A DNA stretch of 64,000 nt from Pseudomonas sp. LP_7_YM. Its GTDB lineage: Bacteria; Pseudomonadota; Gammaproteobacteria; Pseudomonadales; Pseudomonadaceae. Positions 1 through 7,411 of the stretch are shown one piece after another. How positions within the stretch are numbered: the stretch's first letter is position 1; each line of letters begins with the position of its first letter. The DNA lies in contig NZ_SOCT01000008.1 in assembly GCF_004364435.1 (NCBI RefSeq), forward strand, positions 1 through 64,000. The letters are read 5' to 3'. The notes beneath the pieces are model-generated. The model was not told where the DNA came from and ran no database searches. It saw only the letters and a program-made list of their open reading frames with translations. Position numbers and translations under genes: made by a program.

Positions 1-213
1 GTGACAGACTTATAAGGTGTCGGAGATTACTATCTGTACTGTATGTGGTTGATTGTCTGTAATACATTGTCTTCTTCTGTTTGATAAACTGTTTTTATCG
101 GTTTTTCTGATTCAAATCGCGTTGCTAATGATCTAGTCTTGTCAAGCTCACTATTCATCACTGGTCCAGTGGGTGTGATCTTGATCGACATTTAAAATAT
201 CGCAAGGACGTCC

Positions 214-783
214 ATGAATATTAACAGTTCATTATCCACACAGGCTCTCGTTGCGGCTCTCCCAACCAAAGCGCCTGCCTCCGTAACTTCCGACACTGCT
301 GCCGCTTCGACAGAAGTGGCAGATGGCGTGGGAAAGAAAGACACCGTCAGCCTTTCCTATTCGGCGATTGCGGCAGCTCAACAAGATGATGACGGTCAGG
401 CAGCTAAGGTGCCTTCGAAGTCTTCAGGGGGCGTGCCTGAGCTACCGGATGAGGCTTATGCTGTTCCGAGCTGGATGGCAGGTTACTACCGGGATTTAAC
501 TTACAAATTGACCATGGGCATACCTGGCAATTATGTTCCACCTCAGAACCTCGCGTTTGCAGCTAGTTCACAAAATGATATGAAGGCCTACGCATCGCTT
601 CTACAAACTCATATTCAGGCTGTCTATGAAAATAGCGGTCTAGGCAATGCTGCGGAACGCTATTACGCATTAAAAATTGATCCGAGCCTAAATGAGAAGC
701 TGCACCAGGCCTTCACCGACAGCGTGAGCGCTGATCCGGAGATAATAAGTTTGATGAATAAAATGGGTGTAAACGTATCTTAG
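214..783 (+). CDS. Hypothetical protein, upstream paralogue of the 189-aa pair
   Basis: Function not recognised. The protein has 189 residues. Residues 1-75 are rich in Ala, Ser and Thr and look disordered, with no Sec signal peptide or membrane segment. Residues 80-189 look more folded (a WMAGYY motif near 86-91, then predicted helices ending in a conserved segment around YYALK-DPSLNEKLHQAF). The paralogue at 1576 is nearly identical in residues 1-95 and in the DPSLNEKLHQAF region but differs more in between. The start ATG follows a good ribosome site (AAGGACG). A polar Ser/Ala-rich N-terminus with a conserved leader region would fit a secreted effector or colonisation protein, but no secretion signal can be proved from sequence. 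Confidence 0.7.
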   Translation: MNINSSLSTQALVAALPTKAPASVTSDTAAASTEVADGVGKKDTVSLSYSAIAAAQQDDDGQAAKVPSKSSGGVPELPDEAYAVPSWMAGYYRDLTYKLTMGIPGNYVPPQNLAFAASSQNDMKAYASLLQTHIQAVYENSGLGNAAERYYALKIDPSLNEKLHQAFTDSVSADPEIISLMNKMGVNVS

Positions 784-820
784 AGCATTCCCTGGTTTTC
801 GACAGGACATAAAAAGGTGT

Positions 821-1125
821 ATGAATAAAGTAATCAAGGTTGTACTGGCCACTTCTACAACCAGCGTTGCTGAAGTTTCCTCCTTTCAGTACTGATCGAT
901 CAAGGTGTGCAATTTGGCATGATGGAGGATGAGCGATTAAATTAAATCAAAGGAGGTGCGAAAATAATTGGTCAGCCGTTGCCAAGCGTTACGCTAGGCT
1001 TTAAATCGTATCAAGTAATCTGGAAGAAATTCGGTGCTTTGGACGATTATTGCTCTTGCCGGCTTGCAGAAAATAACTACAGTCCGTGGGATGTTGGGTC
1101 GGTTGTAAAGAATGGTATCGTATGC
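821..1125 (+). pseudogene. Decayed copy of the leader-bearing secreted protein gene
   Basis: This stretch aligns with the intact gene at 2179-2679. It begins with ATG and a signal-peptide-like run (MNKVIKVVLA...), then a stop. A second in-frame block starting at 919 reads MMEDERLN-stop-IKGGAKIIGQPLP. The last part matches the intact protein's IRGAAKILGQPLP. Similarity continues through a segment like YxxxW-KxFGALDDY (about 1005-1055) and fades by about 1125. The C-terminal half is lost. The copy keeps a true Gly-Gly (952-957) where the intact gene has Gly-Ala, which supports the leader motif being real in the family. Confidence 0.7.
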
Positions 1126-1139
1126 GGCTGTTCCTTTTT

Positions 1140-1310
1140 TACATAAAGAGGACGCACGATAGTTACCCGCTTCAAGTGAGCGTGCGGTTTTCAGTGTGCG
1201 CCTTATGTGTTGACCAATGATGTCGCGCTGGCAGATGCGCACCACCTGATCGGCCTAGCTGCGTAGTCCGAGCCGCCGTATCACAACTGTGAGAACGGTG
1301 ACGTGAAGAA
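1140..1310 (+). pseudogene. Remnant of the 5' end of a beta-barrel protein gene
   Basis: The stretch from AAAGAGGACGCACGAT onward lines up base by base with the ribosome site and first codons of the gene at 2750 (AAAGGACGCACAATG). It continues through a region matching VTLADTVHL and a degraded KNGD-like motif near 1290. The start codon is destroyed and stops are present. It shows that the upstream duplicate once included at least the beginning of the third gene of the locus. Confidence 0.5.
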
Positions 1311-1575
1311 AGCGGTCTTGAAATCCTCTGCTATTCGGACCCTGCGATAATTGAAAGTAGCAGTGACAGACTTGTAAGGTGTCGGAGATTACTATCTGTA
1401 CTGTATGTGGTTGATTGTCTGTAATACATTGTCTTCTTCTGTTTGATAAACTGTTTTTATCGGGTTTTCTGATTCAAATCGCGTTGCTAATGATCTAGTA
1501 TTGTCGAGCTCACTATTCATCACTGGTCCAGTGGGTGTGATCTTGATCGACATTTAAAATATCGCGAGGACGTCC

Positions 1576-2145
1576 ATGAATATTAATGGTTCATTATCCA
1601 CCCAGGCTCTCGTTGCGGCGCTCCCAACCAAAGCGCCAGCCTCCGGAACTTCCGACACTGTTGCCGCTTCGACAGAAGTGGCAGATGGAGTGGGAAAGAA
1701 AGACACCGTCAGCCTTTCCTATTCGGCGATTGCGGCAGCTCAACAAGATGATGACGATCTGGCAGCGAAGGTGTCTTCGAAGTCTTCAGGGTTCGTGCCT
1801 GGACTGCCGGATGAGGCTTATGCTGTGCCTAACTGGATGGCCGGCTATTATAACGATATAACTTATATGTTAACCATGGGGTTGCCTTATAATTACGTAC
1901 CACCTGAGAATGTCGCATATATGGAAGGGTCCCCGCAGGACCAGGCGGCGTATGCTGCGCTTCTTCAGTCTCATATTCGAGAGCTCTACGACAACAGTGG
2001 CTTGGGCAATACTGCGGAGTGCTATTACGCCTTGAAAAATGACCCGAGTCTGAATGAGAAGCTGCACCAAGCATTTACGGAAAGTGTTAGCTCTGATCCA
2101 GAGATGATGGAAGTTATGAGCCGGTTAGGCATAAGCCTGTCTTGA
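1576..2145 (+). CDS. Hypothetical protein, downstream paralogue of the 189-aa pair
   Basis: Function not recognised. It is the same length (189 aa) as the paralogue at 214. The N-terminal 75 residues are Ala/Ser/Thr-rich and nearly unchanged between copies. The segment around residues 100-125 (YNYVPPENVAYMEGSPQDQ) is the most different, and the C-terminal helices are conserved. There is no signal peptide. The start ATG follows a GAGGACG ribosome site. The gene lies 33 bp upstream of the leader-bearing secreted protein gene and is probably co-transcribed with it. In the upstream copy this gene alone has stayed open, which suggests that it is selected. Confidence 0.72.
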   Translation: MNINGSLSTQALVAALPTKAPASGTSDTVAASTEVADGVGKKDTVSLSYSAIAAAQQDDDDLAAKVSSKSSGFVPGLPDEAYAVPNWMAGYYNDITYMLTMGLPYNYVPPENVAYMEGSPQDQAAYAALLQSHIRELYDNSGLGNTAECYYALKNDPSLNEKLHQAFTESVSSDPEMMEVMSRLGISLS

Positions 2146-2178
2146 ACAATATTACTCGATAAAAGTGCAAAGGCAAAG

Positions 2179-2679
2179 ATGACGAAAATAATTACAACTT
2201 CGCTCGCCGCTTTCTTCTGTATTGCGTCTATATCGGCTCATGCTGAAAGCTCGATATTACTAGCACTAAAATCTCAAAGAGCTGATCTCTCGATGATGAG
2301 TGATCAAAAACTCGATGAAATCAGAGGCGCTGCGAAAATTCTCGGTCAACCGCTGCCCAGCGTCACCTTGGGATTAAAAACCTATCACGTTACCTGGAAG
2401 CAGTTCGGAGCTATGGATGATTATCGATCTTACATCAGGCATGGTTTTTCCTATAATCCGGGTGTGAGAAACACCGTGGTTGAGAATGAGGTAGTTCACG
2501 ATGTTGCCGGTGACGTTTGGTTCGCAGATAGAATCAGTAATCCAAACACGTGGAACTCGGCTTATTCGGTTCGAATAGACTCGCATCTTCAGGCCCTAGA
2601 CAAGACCACCGGCCAACCCATGAACTTCGGCTGGCGCACAACCAGCTGGAATCGGCCCATCTCAACCTTCAGATGGTAG
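2179..2679 (+). CDS. Secreted protein with Sec signal peptide and double-glycine-type leader
   Basis: The protein has 166 residues. Residues 1-22 form a Sec signal peptide ending near AHA. After it, residues 40-51 read MSDQKLDEIRGA. This fits the C39-peptidase leader consensus LSxxELxxIxGG (hydrophobic at -12, -7 and -4, then Gly-Ala at -2/-1). The predicted mature part would start at about residue 52 (AKILGQPLP) and be about 115 residues long, with many Tyr, Trp and Asn. A decayed copy at 821 has Gly-Gly at the same point. A Sec-exported C39 peptidase is encoded 1.3 kb downstream, so this protein is a likely substrate (inference). Such leaders normally sit at the very N-terminus of ABC-exported peptides, so placement behind a Sec signal is unusual. 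No close family was recognised. Confidence 0.8.
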   Translation: MTKIITTSLAAFFCIASISAHAESSILLALKSQRADLSMMSDQKLDEIRGAAKILGQPLPSVTLGLKTYHVTWKQFGAMDDYRSYIRHGFSYNPGVRNTVVENEVVHDVAGDVWFADRISNPNTWNSAYSVRIDSHLQALDKTTGQPMNFGWRTTSWNRPISTFRW

Positions 2680-2699
2680 TTCCCTAGCGCAGCCTCACA

Positions 2700-2728
2700 G
2701 CCGCGACTTATGTTCGCGGCCATTTTTT
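2700..2728 (+). terminator. Intrinsic terminator after the secreted protein gene
   Basis: A perfect 7-bp GC-rich stem (GCCGCGA / TCGCGGC) with a 7-base loop is followed by six T residues. It separates the 189-aa/secreted-protein unit from the beta-barrel/C39 unit, which may then depend on read-through or its own promoter. Confidence 0.85.
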
Positions 2729-2749
2729 CCCATCAACAAAGGACGCACA

Positions 2750-4024
2750 ATGATCGGCGGCTTCAAATCAGTGCGCGCAGTTTTTGGATGCACGCTGTAC
2801 GCATTCATCAACGACGTCACGCTGGCTGACACGGTTCATCTTAAAAACGGAGATATATTCTCCGGCAAAATAATCTCGTTGCAGAACGGCCTCTGCATCT
2901 TCGACACGAAATACGGCGCCGCAGTCTGGGTATCGACGAGTGAAATGAAGTCGATGGCGGCTGACGCTTCCTACACTGTCCATTTCATCAATGGCGATAC
3001 CGCCGCAGGTCGCCTGCAACTCGCCCCCGACGGCACCACGCGGCTGAACTCTCCCACGTTTGGCCTGGTATCCGTTGACGTGGACATCATTCAGGCACTG
3101 ACCCGTGATTTCGCCGATGAAAAATCCGTCGGCAAGCAAGCCGATAAGGCCAACGTGGGTCCCGCCGCTCAACAATATGGCGAGGACATGTACGAGCAGG
3201 CGCCTTTGGACTTCCTGACAGGCTCTACTGTTCTTCTGGCTCCCGGACAGTTCGAACTTGATATGGGCGCTGCCTACACGCAAAACCGTAGCCAATATTC
3301 GCTGGGTGGCTATTTTCAGAAGTCCTCCTATGTGGCCAGACGTCTGGAGCTGCGGACTTCCCTTCGCGCCGGGTTAGACGAAGGTCTCGAGGGATATGTG
3401 ACCGTTCCTGTTACCTACAGTACGGTTCAGGATGTTTCTACAAACGAATACGTGCGCGACACCGACGCGTGGGAGATGGGCGACCTCGGGTTTGGCGTTC
3501 AATACCAGTTGATTGAGGAAAGTCTTGCCAGGCCTGCAGTGTCGTTGACCTTCGACGTCACTGCGCCGACGGGACGAAAGCGCTACAACGATGCCCTCAA
3601 TAACTGGAAGGATCCGCTGAATAACGGCTCCGGTCATTGGAGCGTCGCACCGGGGCTTGCCTTCGTGCGCAGCACCGACCCTGCGATCCTGTTCGGCGGC
3701 TTGAGTTACCGGCACTTTTTTCCAGAAACGATTGATGGCTACCGTTTAAAACCCGGCTGGATGATCAACAGTTATGCGGGGGCGGGGTTGGCCTTGAACG
3801 AGAAGCTCTCCGTGGGCTCGCGGCTTTCCTATGCGTACAGCTCGAAATTGACCGCTGACGGGGAAACGATTTATGGATCCGATGCTGATCCCCTGGACCT
3901 CTCTGTCAGCGCCTCTTATCGACTGTCTGGTGACTGGGTTGCTTCTCCCGAGTTGACGTTTGGCCTCAATGACGACGCAGGGCCTGCCACGCTGTCGCTG
4001 AACTTCAGAAGGCGCTTCAATTGA
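2750..4024 (+). CDS. Putative outer-membrane beta-barrel protein with LSm/SH3-like N-terminal domain
   Basis: The protein has 424 residues. A signal peptide runs to about residue 27 (TLA-DTV). Residues 28-115 carry two NGD-type repeats (LKNGDIFSGKI and FINGDTAAGRL), as in small beta-barrel SH3/LSm-like domains. From about residue 150 the sequence alternates polar and hydrophobic residues with many aromatic girdle positions. It begins with a LLAPGQFELDMGAAY-type strand and ends in a terminal aromatic-rich strand (LSLNFRRRFN), as in MetA/transporter-type outer-membrane barrels. The start ATG follows AAAGGA. The stop overlaps the next gene by 4 bp, so translation is likely coupled to the C39 peptidase. 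By analogy with Fap amyloid loci, where a C39-like protein (FapD) and a barrel (FapF) serve exported proteins, it may export the neighbour's product; that role is inferred. Confidence 0.7.
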   Translation: MIGGFKSVRAVFGCTLYAFINDVTLADTVHLKNGDIFSGKIISLQNGLCIFDTKYGAAVWVSTSEMKSMAADASYTVHFINGDTAAGRLQLAPDGTTRLNSPTFGLVSVDVDIIQALTRDFADEKSVGKQADKANVGPAAQQYGEDMYEQAPLDFLTGSTVLLAPGQFELDMGAAYTQNRSQYSLGGYFQKSSYVARRLELRTSLRAGLDEGLEGYVTVPVTYSTVQDVSTNEYVRDTDAWEMGDLGFGVQYQLIEESLARPAVSLTFDVTAPTGRKRYNDALNNWKDPLNNGSGHWSVAPGLAFVRSTDPAILFGGLSYRHFFPETIDGYRLKPGWMINSYAGAGLALNEKLSVGSRLSYAYSSKLTADGETIYGSDADPLDLSVSASYRLSGDWVASPELTFGLNDDAGPATLSLNFRRRFN

Positions 4025-4668
4025 CTGGGCGTGCGGTCCTGACCAGCCTGATGATTGTGTGGAGTACGCTTGTCAGCCAAGCGGCGCAGGCCGATGCGGG
4101 CCCACGACTGATGTCGATCAAGCAGATACCTCTGCAGGGTATTCAGCGTCAGACACTTGATTACTCGTGCGGTGCTGCTGCGCTTGCGATCCTGCTGCGG
4201 CAGTATTTTGAAGACCCTGTGCAAGAGCGACAGGTGCTCGCGGATATGGTTTTCAGGCTGCCACCTGAAGAAGCTGCTGATCGTGTCTATACGGGGTTTT
4301 CCATGCTGGACCTCAAACGTGCTGCGCACCATCTGGGCTATGGCGCACAGGGCGTGATGTTACCTGCGGACGCGGTCAATGCGCTCAAGGGGCCGGTGAT
4401 CATTCTTCTACGAAACGCGGAGCTGAATCATTTCGTGATCTTGAAAGGCGTTAGCCAAGGGCGGGCTTTTCTCGCCGACCCAAGCCGTGGACATCTCAGG
4501 ATGCCGCTTTTCGAGCTGTTAGAGCAGTGGAACGGAGAAACCCTGATTGTCGAGCGCGCTGGCTTCGGGCTACCCGACGCCCACGGGCTGAACCTCCCAG
4601 AGAGCCACAATGTAGCGCCTGAAAGGGAGACGGCAAGATCGCTGCAGCAAACGTGGATCAACCGATGA
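4021..4668 (+). CDS. Periplasmic C39-family cysteine peptidase
   Basis: The protein has 215 residues. A Sec signal peptide ends near residue 25 (AAQADA). The catalytic centre of family C39 is complete: Gln44 and Cys50 in QTLDYSCGAAAL, His137 in ELNHFVILKG, and Asp153 in LADPSRG. There are no ABC transporter or membrane domains, unlike bacteriocin exporters, so it should act as a free periplasmic enzyme like FapD. The start is TTG, overlapping the stop of the barrel gene (TTGA). Family enzymes cut after Gly-Gly or Gly-Ala leaders, and the protein encoded at 2179 has such a leader. A role in trimming that protein is the simplest inference. Confidence 0.85.
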   Translation: MTGRAVLTSLMIVWSTLVSQAAQADAGPRLMSIKQIPLQGIQRQTLDYSCGAAALAILLRQYFEDPVQERQVLADMVFRLPPEEAADRVYTGFSMLDLKRAAHHLGYGAQGVMLPADAVNALKGPVIILLRNAELNHFVILKGVSQGRAFLADPSRGHLRMPLFELLEQWNGETLIVERAGFGLPDAHGLNLPESHNVAPERETARSLQQTWINR

Positions 4669-4709
4669 CTTATGCCCGTCGTGATGCGGCTCAAGCCCCC
4701 GCACACCAG

Positions 4710-4733
4710 AAAGCCCGGCGTGTGCCGGGCTTT
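4710..4733. terminator. Bidirectional intrinsic terminator between convergent genes
   Basis: A 10-bp perfect stem (AAAGCCCGGC / GCCGGGCTTT) with a GTGT loop lies between the C39 gene and the oppositely oriented ompW gene. Both arms carry flanking A or T runs, so it can act in both directions. Confidence 0.75.
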
Positions 4734-4777
4734 GATGTATCACGCCACAGGGTCTGGCGTCGTGCCATTCTCGGCTT

Positions 4778-5464
4778 TTAGAACTTGTAACCAACACCGA
4801 GCATGTACACCCACGGGTCGATGTCCACATCCACCTTGGTTTTGCCGACGCTCAGTGCCGATGGGCCGTCTACGCTGGCTTTGGTGTCGATGTCGACATA
4901 CCAGACCGAGGCGTTAAGCATGATGCGGTCGGTGAGCATGTAGTCCATACCGATCTGACCGGCCAGGCCGACCGAATCCTTGAGCTTGAGGTTGCTGAAG
5001 CCCTGTTCCTTGCGCTCGCCGCTCAGATCGGTGTCGAAGAACTTGGTGTAGTTCAGGCCGATACCGGCGTAAGGCTGGAATTTCGACGAAGCGTCCATCG
5101 GGTAGTACTGCAGCGACAGTGTCGGAGGCAGTTGCTTGACGTCTGCCAGCTTGCCGTCCAGCCCCGGGCCCAGCCCTTTCACGCCAATGGTGTGGCTGAA
5201 AGGTGTGGCGGCCAGCAGTTCAAGACCTACATGGTCGGTCAGCATGTAAGCGAAAGTCAGGCCCAGCTGTGTCGAGTTGTCAGCTGTGGCTTTTGTGCCG
5301 GAAACCTTGGTGCCGTCGAGCTTGATATTGCCGCTGTCTTCGTTAGGATTCACCCGCGCCGCGCCTGCGCGCACGATGATGTCGCCAGCCTCGTGGGCCT
5401 GCGCAGCCATCGGTGTGCAGAGGGCAAGCGCAACGAGAGATGCGCCGAGCAGGGACTTGTTCAT
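4778..5464 (-). CDS. oprG: OmpW-family outer-membrane protein (OprG)
   Basis: The protein has 228 residues with a signal peptide ending at AQA (about residue 23), followed by an eight-stranded OmpW barrel. Family marks are the AGDIIVRAGAARVNP start of the mature part, LTFAYMLTDHVGLELLAATPFSH, PTLSLQYYP, QPYAGIGLNYT, and the terminal VYMLGVGYKF with C-terminal Phe. OmpW/OprG forms a narrow channel for small hydrophobic or amphipathic compounds and in Pseudomonas is induced under low oxygen. The position next to the zinc operon is the same as that of PA4067 in P. aeruginosa. An Anr-like box lies upstream. Confidence 0.93.
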   Translation of the reverse strand: MNKSLLGASLVALALCTPMAAQAHEAGDIIVRAGAARVNPNEDSGNIKLDGTKVSGTKATADNSTQLGLTFAYMLTDHVGLELLAATPFSHTIGVKGLGPGLDGKLADVKQLPPTLSLQYYPMDASSKFQPYAGIGLNYTKFFDTDLSGERKEQGFSNLKLKDSVGLAGQIGMDYMLTDRIMLNASVWYVDIDTKASVDGPSALSVGKTKVDVDIDPWVYMLGVGYKF

Positions 5465-5528
5465 GGGAGCTCCGTAAAGGCATTAAAAAATGGATGCCTT
5501 ATGTTACGAAGCGTCTAAACCCGGGTTT

Positions 5529-5542
5529 TTGACTTGGCTCAA
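5529..5542 (-). promoter_or_regulatory. Possible Anr/Fnr box upstream of oprG
   Basis: TTGAC-TTGG-CTCAA resembles the Anr/Fnr consensus TTGAT-N4-ATCAA with two mismatches and lies about 65-78 bp before the oprG start. Oxygen control of OprG by Anr is known in P. aeruginosa. The site here is weak and unproven. Confidence 0.4.
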
Positions 5543-5612
5543 TGGATGGGCGATTAACCTGAATCCGGTGAAACTTTTGAGAGGGCGCGAACGCTGTGGG
5601 GCTCGGCGATCA

Positions 5613-6134
5613 TTACTGATCCGCCAGCTCATAAACCAAAATCTTGTCCGCTTCCATCTGATAACCCGCATCGGCCAGTTCACTGGTGCTGGATTTGACC
5701 TGCATCGGCCCTTCGATCCAGTACGGCTGATAAAGCTCGTCGACCTTGACCCCAAGTTCACTGGTGACGTGGACGATCTGGTTTGGCGGCGGTGGAGGAA
5801 CGTGAATACAGGCGCCAAAGTACGGCACCAGCAGAAATTCGATCACGCGGCCCTCTTCGCTGACCTCCAGGGGCACGATGTATCCGGGCAGGCGCACCCT
5901 TTGGCCGTTGAGGGATTTCACCACCGGCGCATCTGGGGCCAACTGATGAGCCGCGGGCGCGGCTTCCATCGACAATGCATCGGCCATTTTCGACAAGTCG
6001 TGGATAGGCGCCGTGATCAGCTTTACTGGCGGCGCGTCGGGCGGGATCATTTCCTGCCACGTCAGCACCCGTAAGTCCTGTCCCCAGGCGCTGGACGCAA
6101 GCAGCAAGGACAGCATTACCCACAACCTGCGCAT
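5613..6134 (-). CDS. DUF3299 periplasmic protein of the zinc-responsive operon
   Basis: The protein has 173 residues from the ATG at 6134, which has a GAGGA ribosome site. A longer reading frame exists upstream but lacks such a site. The signal peptide ends near SSAWGQ. The mature protein has the DUF3299 hallmarks: V..LNGQRVRLPGYIVPLE, then FLLVPYFGACIHVPPPPPNQIV with a Cys-Ile-His motif that could bind metal, and a Tyr-containing C-terminal strand. It is the last gene of the operon 8762-5613 (DUF2796, ATPase, permease, DUF3299), the same order as PA4063-PA4066, which is Zur-controlled. It probably helps zinc handling or insertion at the membrane; the exact role is unknown. Confidence 0.85.
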   Translation of the reverse strand: MRRLWVMLSLLLASSAWGQDLRVLTWQEMIPPDAPPVKLITAPIHDLSKMADALSMEAAPAAHQLAPDAPVVKSLNGQRVRLPGYIVPLEVSEEGRVIEFLLVPYFGACIHVPPPPPNQIVHVTSELGVKVDELYQPYWIEGPMQVKSSTSELADAGYQMEADKILVYELADQ

Positions 6135-6144
6135 CACAACGTCC

Positions 6145-7410
6145 TCATAAGCGAATCGACAGGCCATCGGCCAGCGACTGGCGATAGGCGCGCCACGCAG
6201 GCACGATGCCCATCAGCAGCGCTGCGCAGAGAATGCCGCCGAGCAGCGTCCATTCGTAAGCGCTGGGCAGTGACAGTGGCAAGTACAGACCGTAATTGGC
6301 CTGTACGTAACCCTGCGCGGCGGCGATGCCGATGTACAGCAGCGCCAGACCGCTGACCGCACCCGCAAGCGCCAGGGCAAATGCTTCAAGAATCAGCAGG
6401 CTCGCAACATGCCACGGCCGTGCGCCGACCGAGCGCAGAATGGCCATCTCTCGGCGCCGTTCGTTGAGGCTGGTGAGAATCGCGGTGAGCATGCCGATCA
6501 GTCCGGTCAATACCACGAATAGCGAAATCACGAACAGCGCCTTTTCTGCCGTGCCCATCAGGCTCCACAGCTCCTGCAACGCCACTCCCGGAAGGATTGC
6601 CAGCATCGGCTCGCCGCGGAATTCGTTGATCTCGCGCTGCAGGGCGAACGTGGAAATCTTGCTGTTGAGCCCGAGCATGAAGGCCGTGATGGCGGTGGGT
6701 GTCAGGTCCATGTTGCGCGCCTGATCAGCGCTGATACGTCCGTCGCCCCGGGCCGGCATGCCGTTGTGCCAGTCGATGTGAATCGCCTCCATGCCGCCGA
6801 GGCTGATGTGCAGCGTGCGGTCGACCGGAGTGCCCGTGCGCTTGAGAATGCCGACCACGGTGAATGGCTTGTCGTCGTGCTTGACCAGGCTTACCACCGC
6901 TACGCCATGGGCCAGCACCAGCTTGTCGCCGAGCTTGTAATGCAGTGCATCGGCCACTTCGGCACCCAGCACCACCTCGAACGGATCGGTCGCGAACGCT
7001 CGCCCATCGGCCAGCTCCAAATGCTGCTGGCGACCGTACTGATAGTGCTCGAAATACGCTTCGTTCGTGCCCATTACCCGATAGCCGCGATGGCTGTCGC
7101 CAAGGGAAATCGGAATCGCCCACTTCACCTGCTGGCTGCTGGCGAAATGCTCGAAACTGTCCCAGCGGATGTTGTTGGTGGCGTTGCCGATACGAAACAC
7201 CGAATACAGCAGCAGATTGACCGAGCCGGAGCGGGCGCCGACGATCAGGTCTGTTCCGCTGATGGTGCTGGCAAAACTGGCGCGGGCCTCGGTACGTACC
7301 CGCTCCACCGCCAGCAGCAGGCAGACCGACAAAGCGATGGCGAAGGCCGTGAGAAAGGCGGTAAAGCGGCGGTTGGCGAGACTGGCCAGTGCCAGGCGAA
7401 GAAGATACAT
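6145..7410 (-). CDS. FtsX/MacB-type ABC transporter permease
   Basis: The protein has 421 residues from the ATG at 7410 (MYLLRLALASLANRR). The start sits one base after the ATPase stop and is preceded by GAGGTTTGAG. A longer upstream reading frame overlaps the ATPase and is not real. The first membrane helix is at about 17-37. A large periplasmic domain follows (SGTDLIVGARSG and similar), and three membrane helices lie in the C-terminal half, including LFVISLFVVLTGLIGMLTAI and the NERRREMAILRSVGARP cytoplasmic loop typical of FtsX permeases. It works with the ATPase encoded upstream, and family members act on envelope substrates rather than as classical importers. Confidence 0.92.
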   Translation of the reverse strand: MYLLRLALASLANRRFTAFLTAFAIALSVCLLLAVERVRTEARASFASTISGTDLIVGARSGSVNLLLYSVFRIGNATNNIRWDSFEHFASSQQVKWAIPISLGDSHRGYRVMGTNEAYFEHYQYGRQQHLELADGRAFATDPFEVVLGAEVADALHYKLGDKLVLAHGVAVVSLVKHDDKPFTVVGILKRTGTPVDRTLHISLGGMEAIHIDWHNGMPARGDGRISADQARNMDLTPTAITAFMLGLNSKISTFALQREINEFRGEPMLAILPGVALQELWSLMGTAEKALFVISLFVVLTGLIGMLTAILTSLNERRREMAILRSVGARPWHVASLLILEAFALALAGAVSGLALLYIGIAAAQGYVQANYGLYLPLSLPSAYEWTLLGGILCAALLMGIVPAWRAYRQSLADGLSIRL

Positions 7411-7411
7411 C

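Larger units (their letters stand above)
1..1362. repeat. Upstream copy of a tandem duplication (offset 1362 bp)
   Basis: Bases 1 to about 650 repeat at 1363 to about 2012 with a constant offset of 1362 bp. The 213 bp upstream of each 189-aa gene are almost identical, with only a few substitutions. A small palindrome (GATAAA-N5-TTTATC, 83-99) is kept in both copies at 1445-1461. Similarity continues weakly through 821-1300, which matches 2179-2870. The duplicated unit therefore once held three genes. The left limit lies at or beyond the window edge. Confidence 0.85.
1363..2870. repeat. Downstream copy of the tandem duplication
   Basis: This is the second copy of the unit beginning at base 1. 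It holds the intact genes at 1576 and 2179 and the 5' end of the gene at 2750. The promoter-proximal 213 bp match the first copy almost perfectly, whereas the coding regions diverge progressively. That pattern means either a recent duplication with fast drift, or gene conversion that keeps the 5' part uniform. Confidence 0.8.

Noticed and set aside
1..213. hrp box (GGAACC-N16-CCAC) upstream of the 189-aa gene, as for type III effectors
   Set aside because: No such element was found in either duplicated promoter, so a type III effector label is not supported.
430..450. Gly-Gly in SKSSGGVPEL of the first 189-aa protein as a C39 leader
   Set aside because: The positions before it lack the hydrophobic pattern of the leader consensus, and the paralogue has Gly-Phe there.
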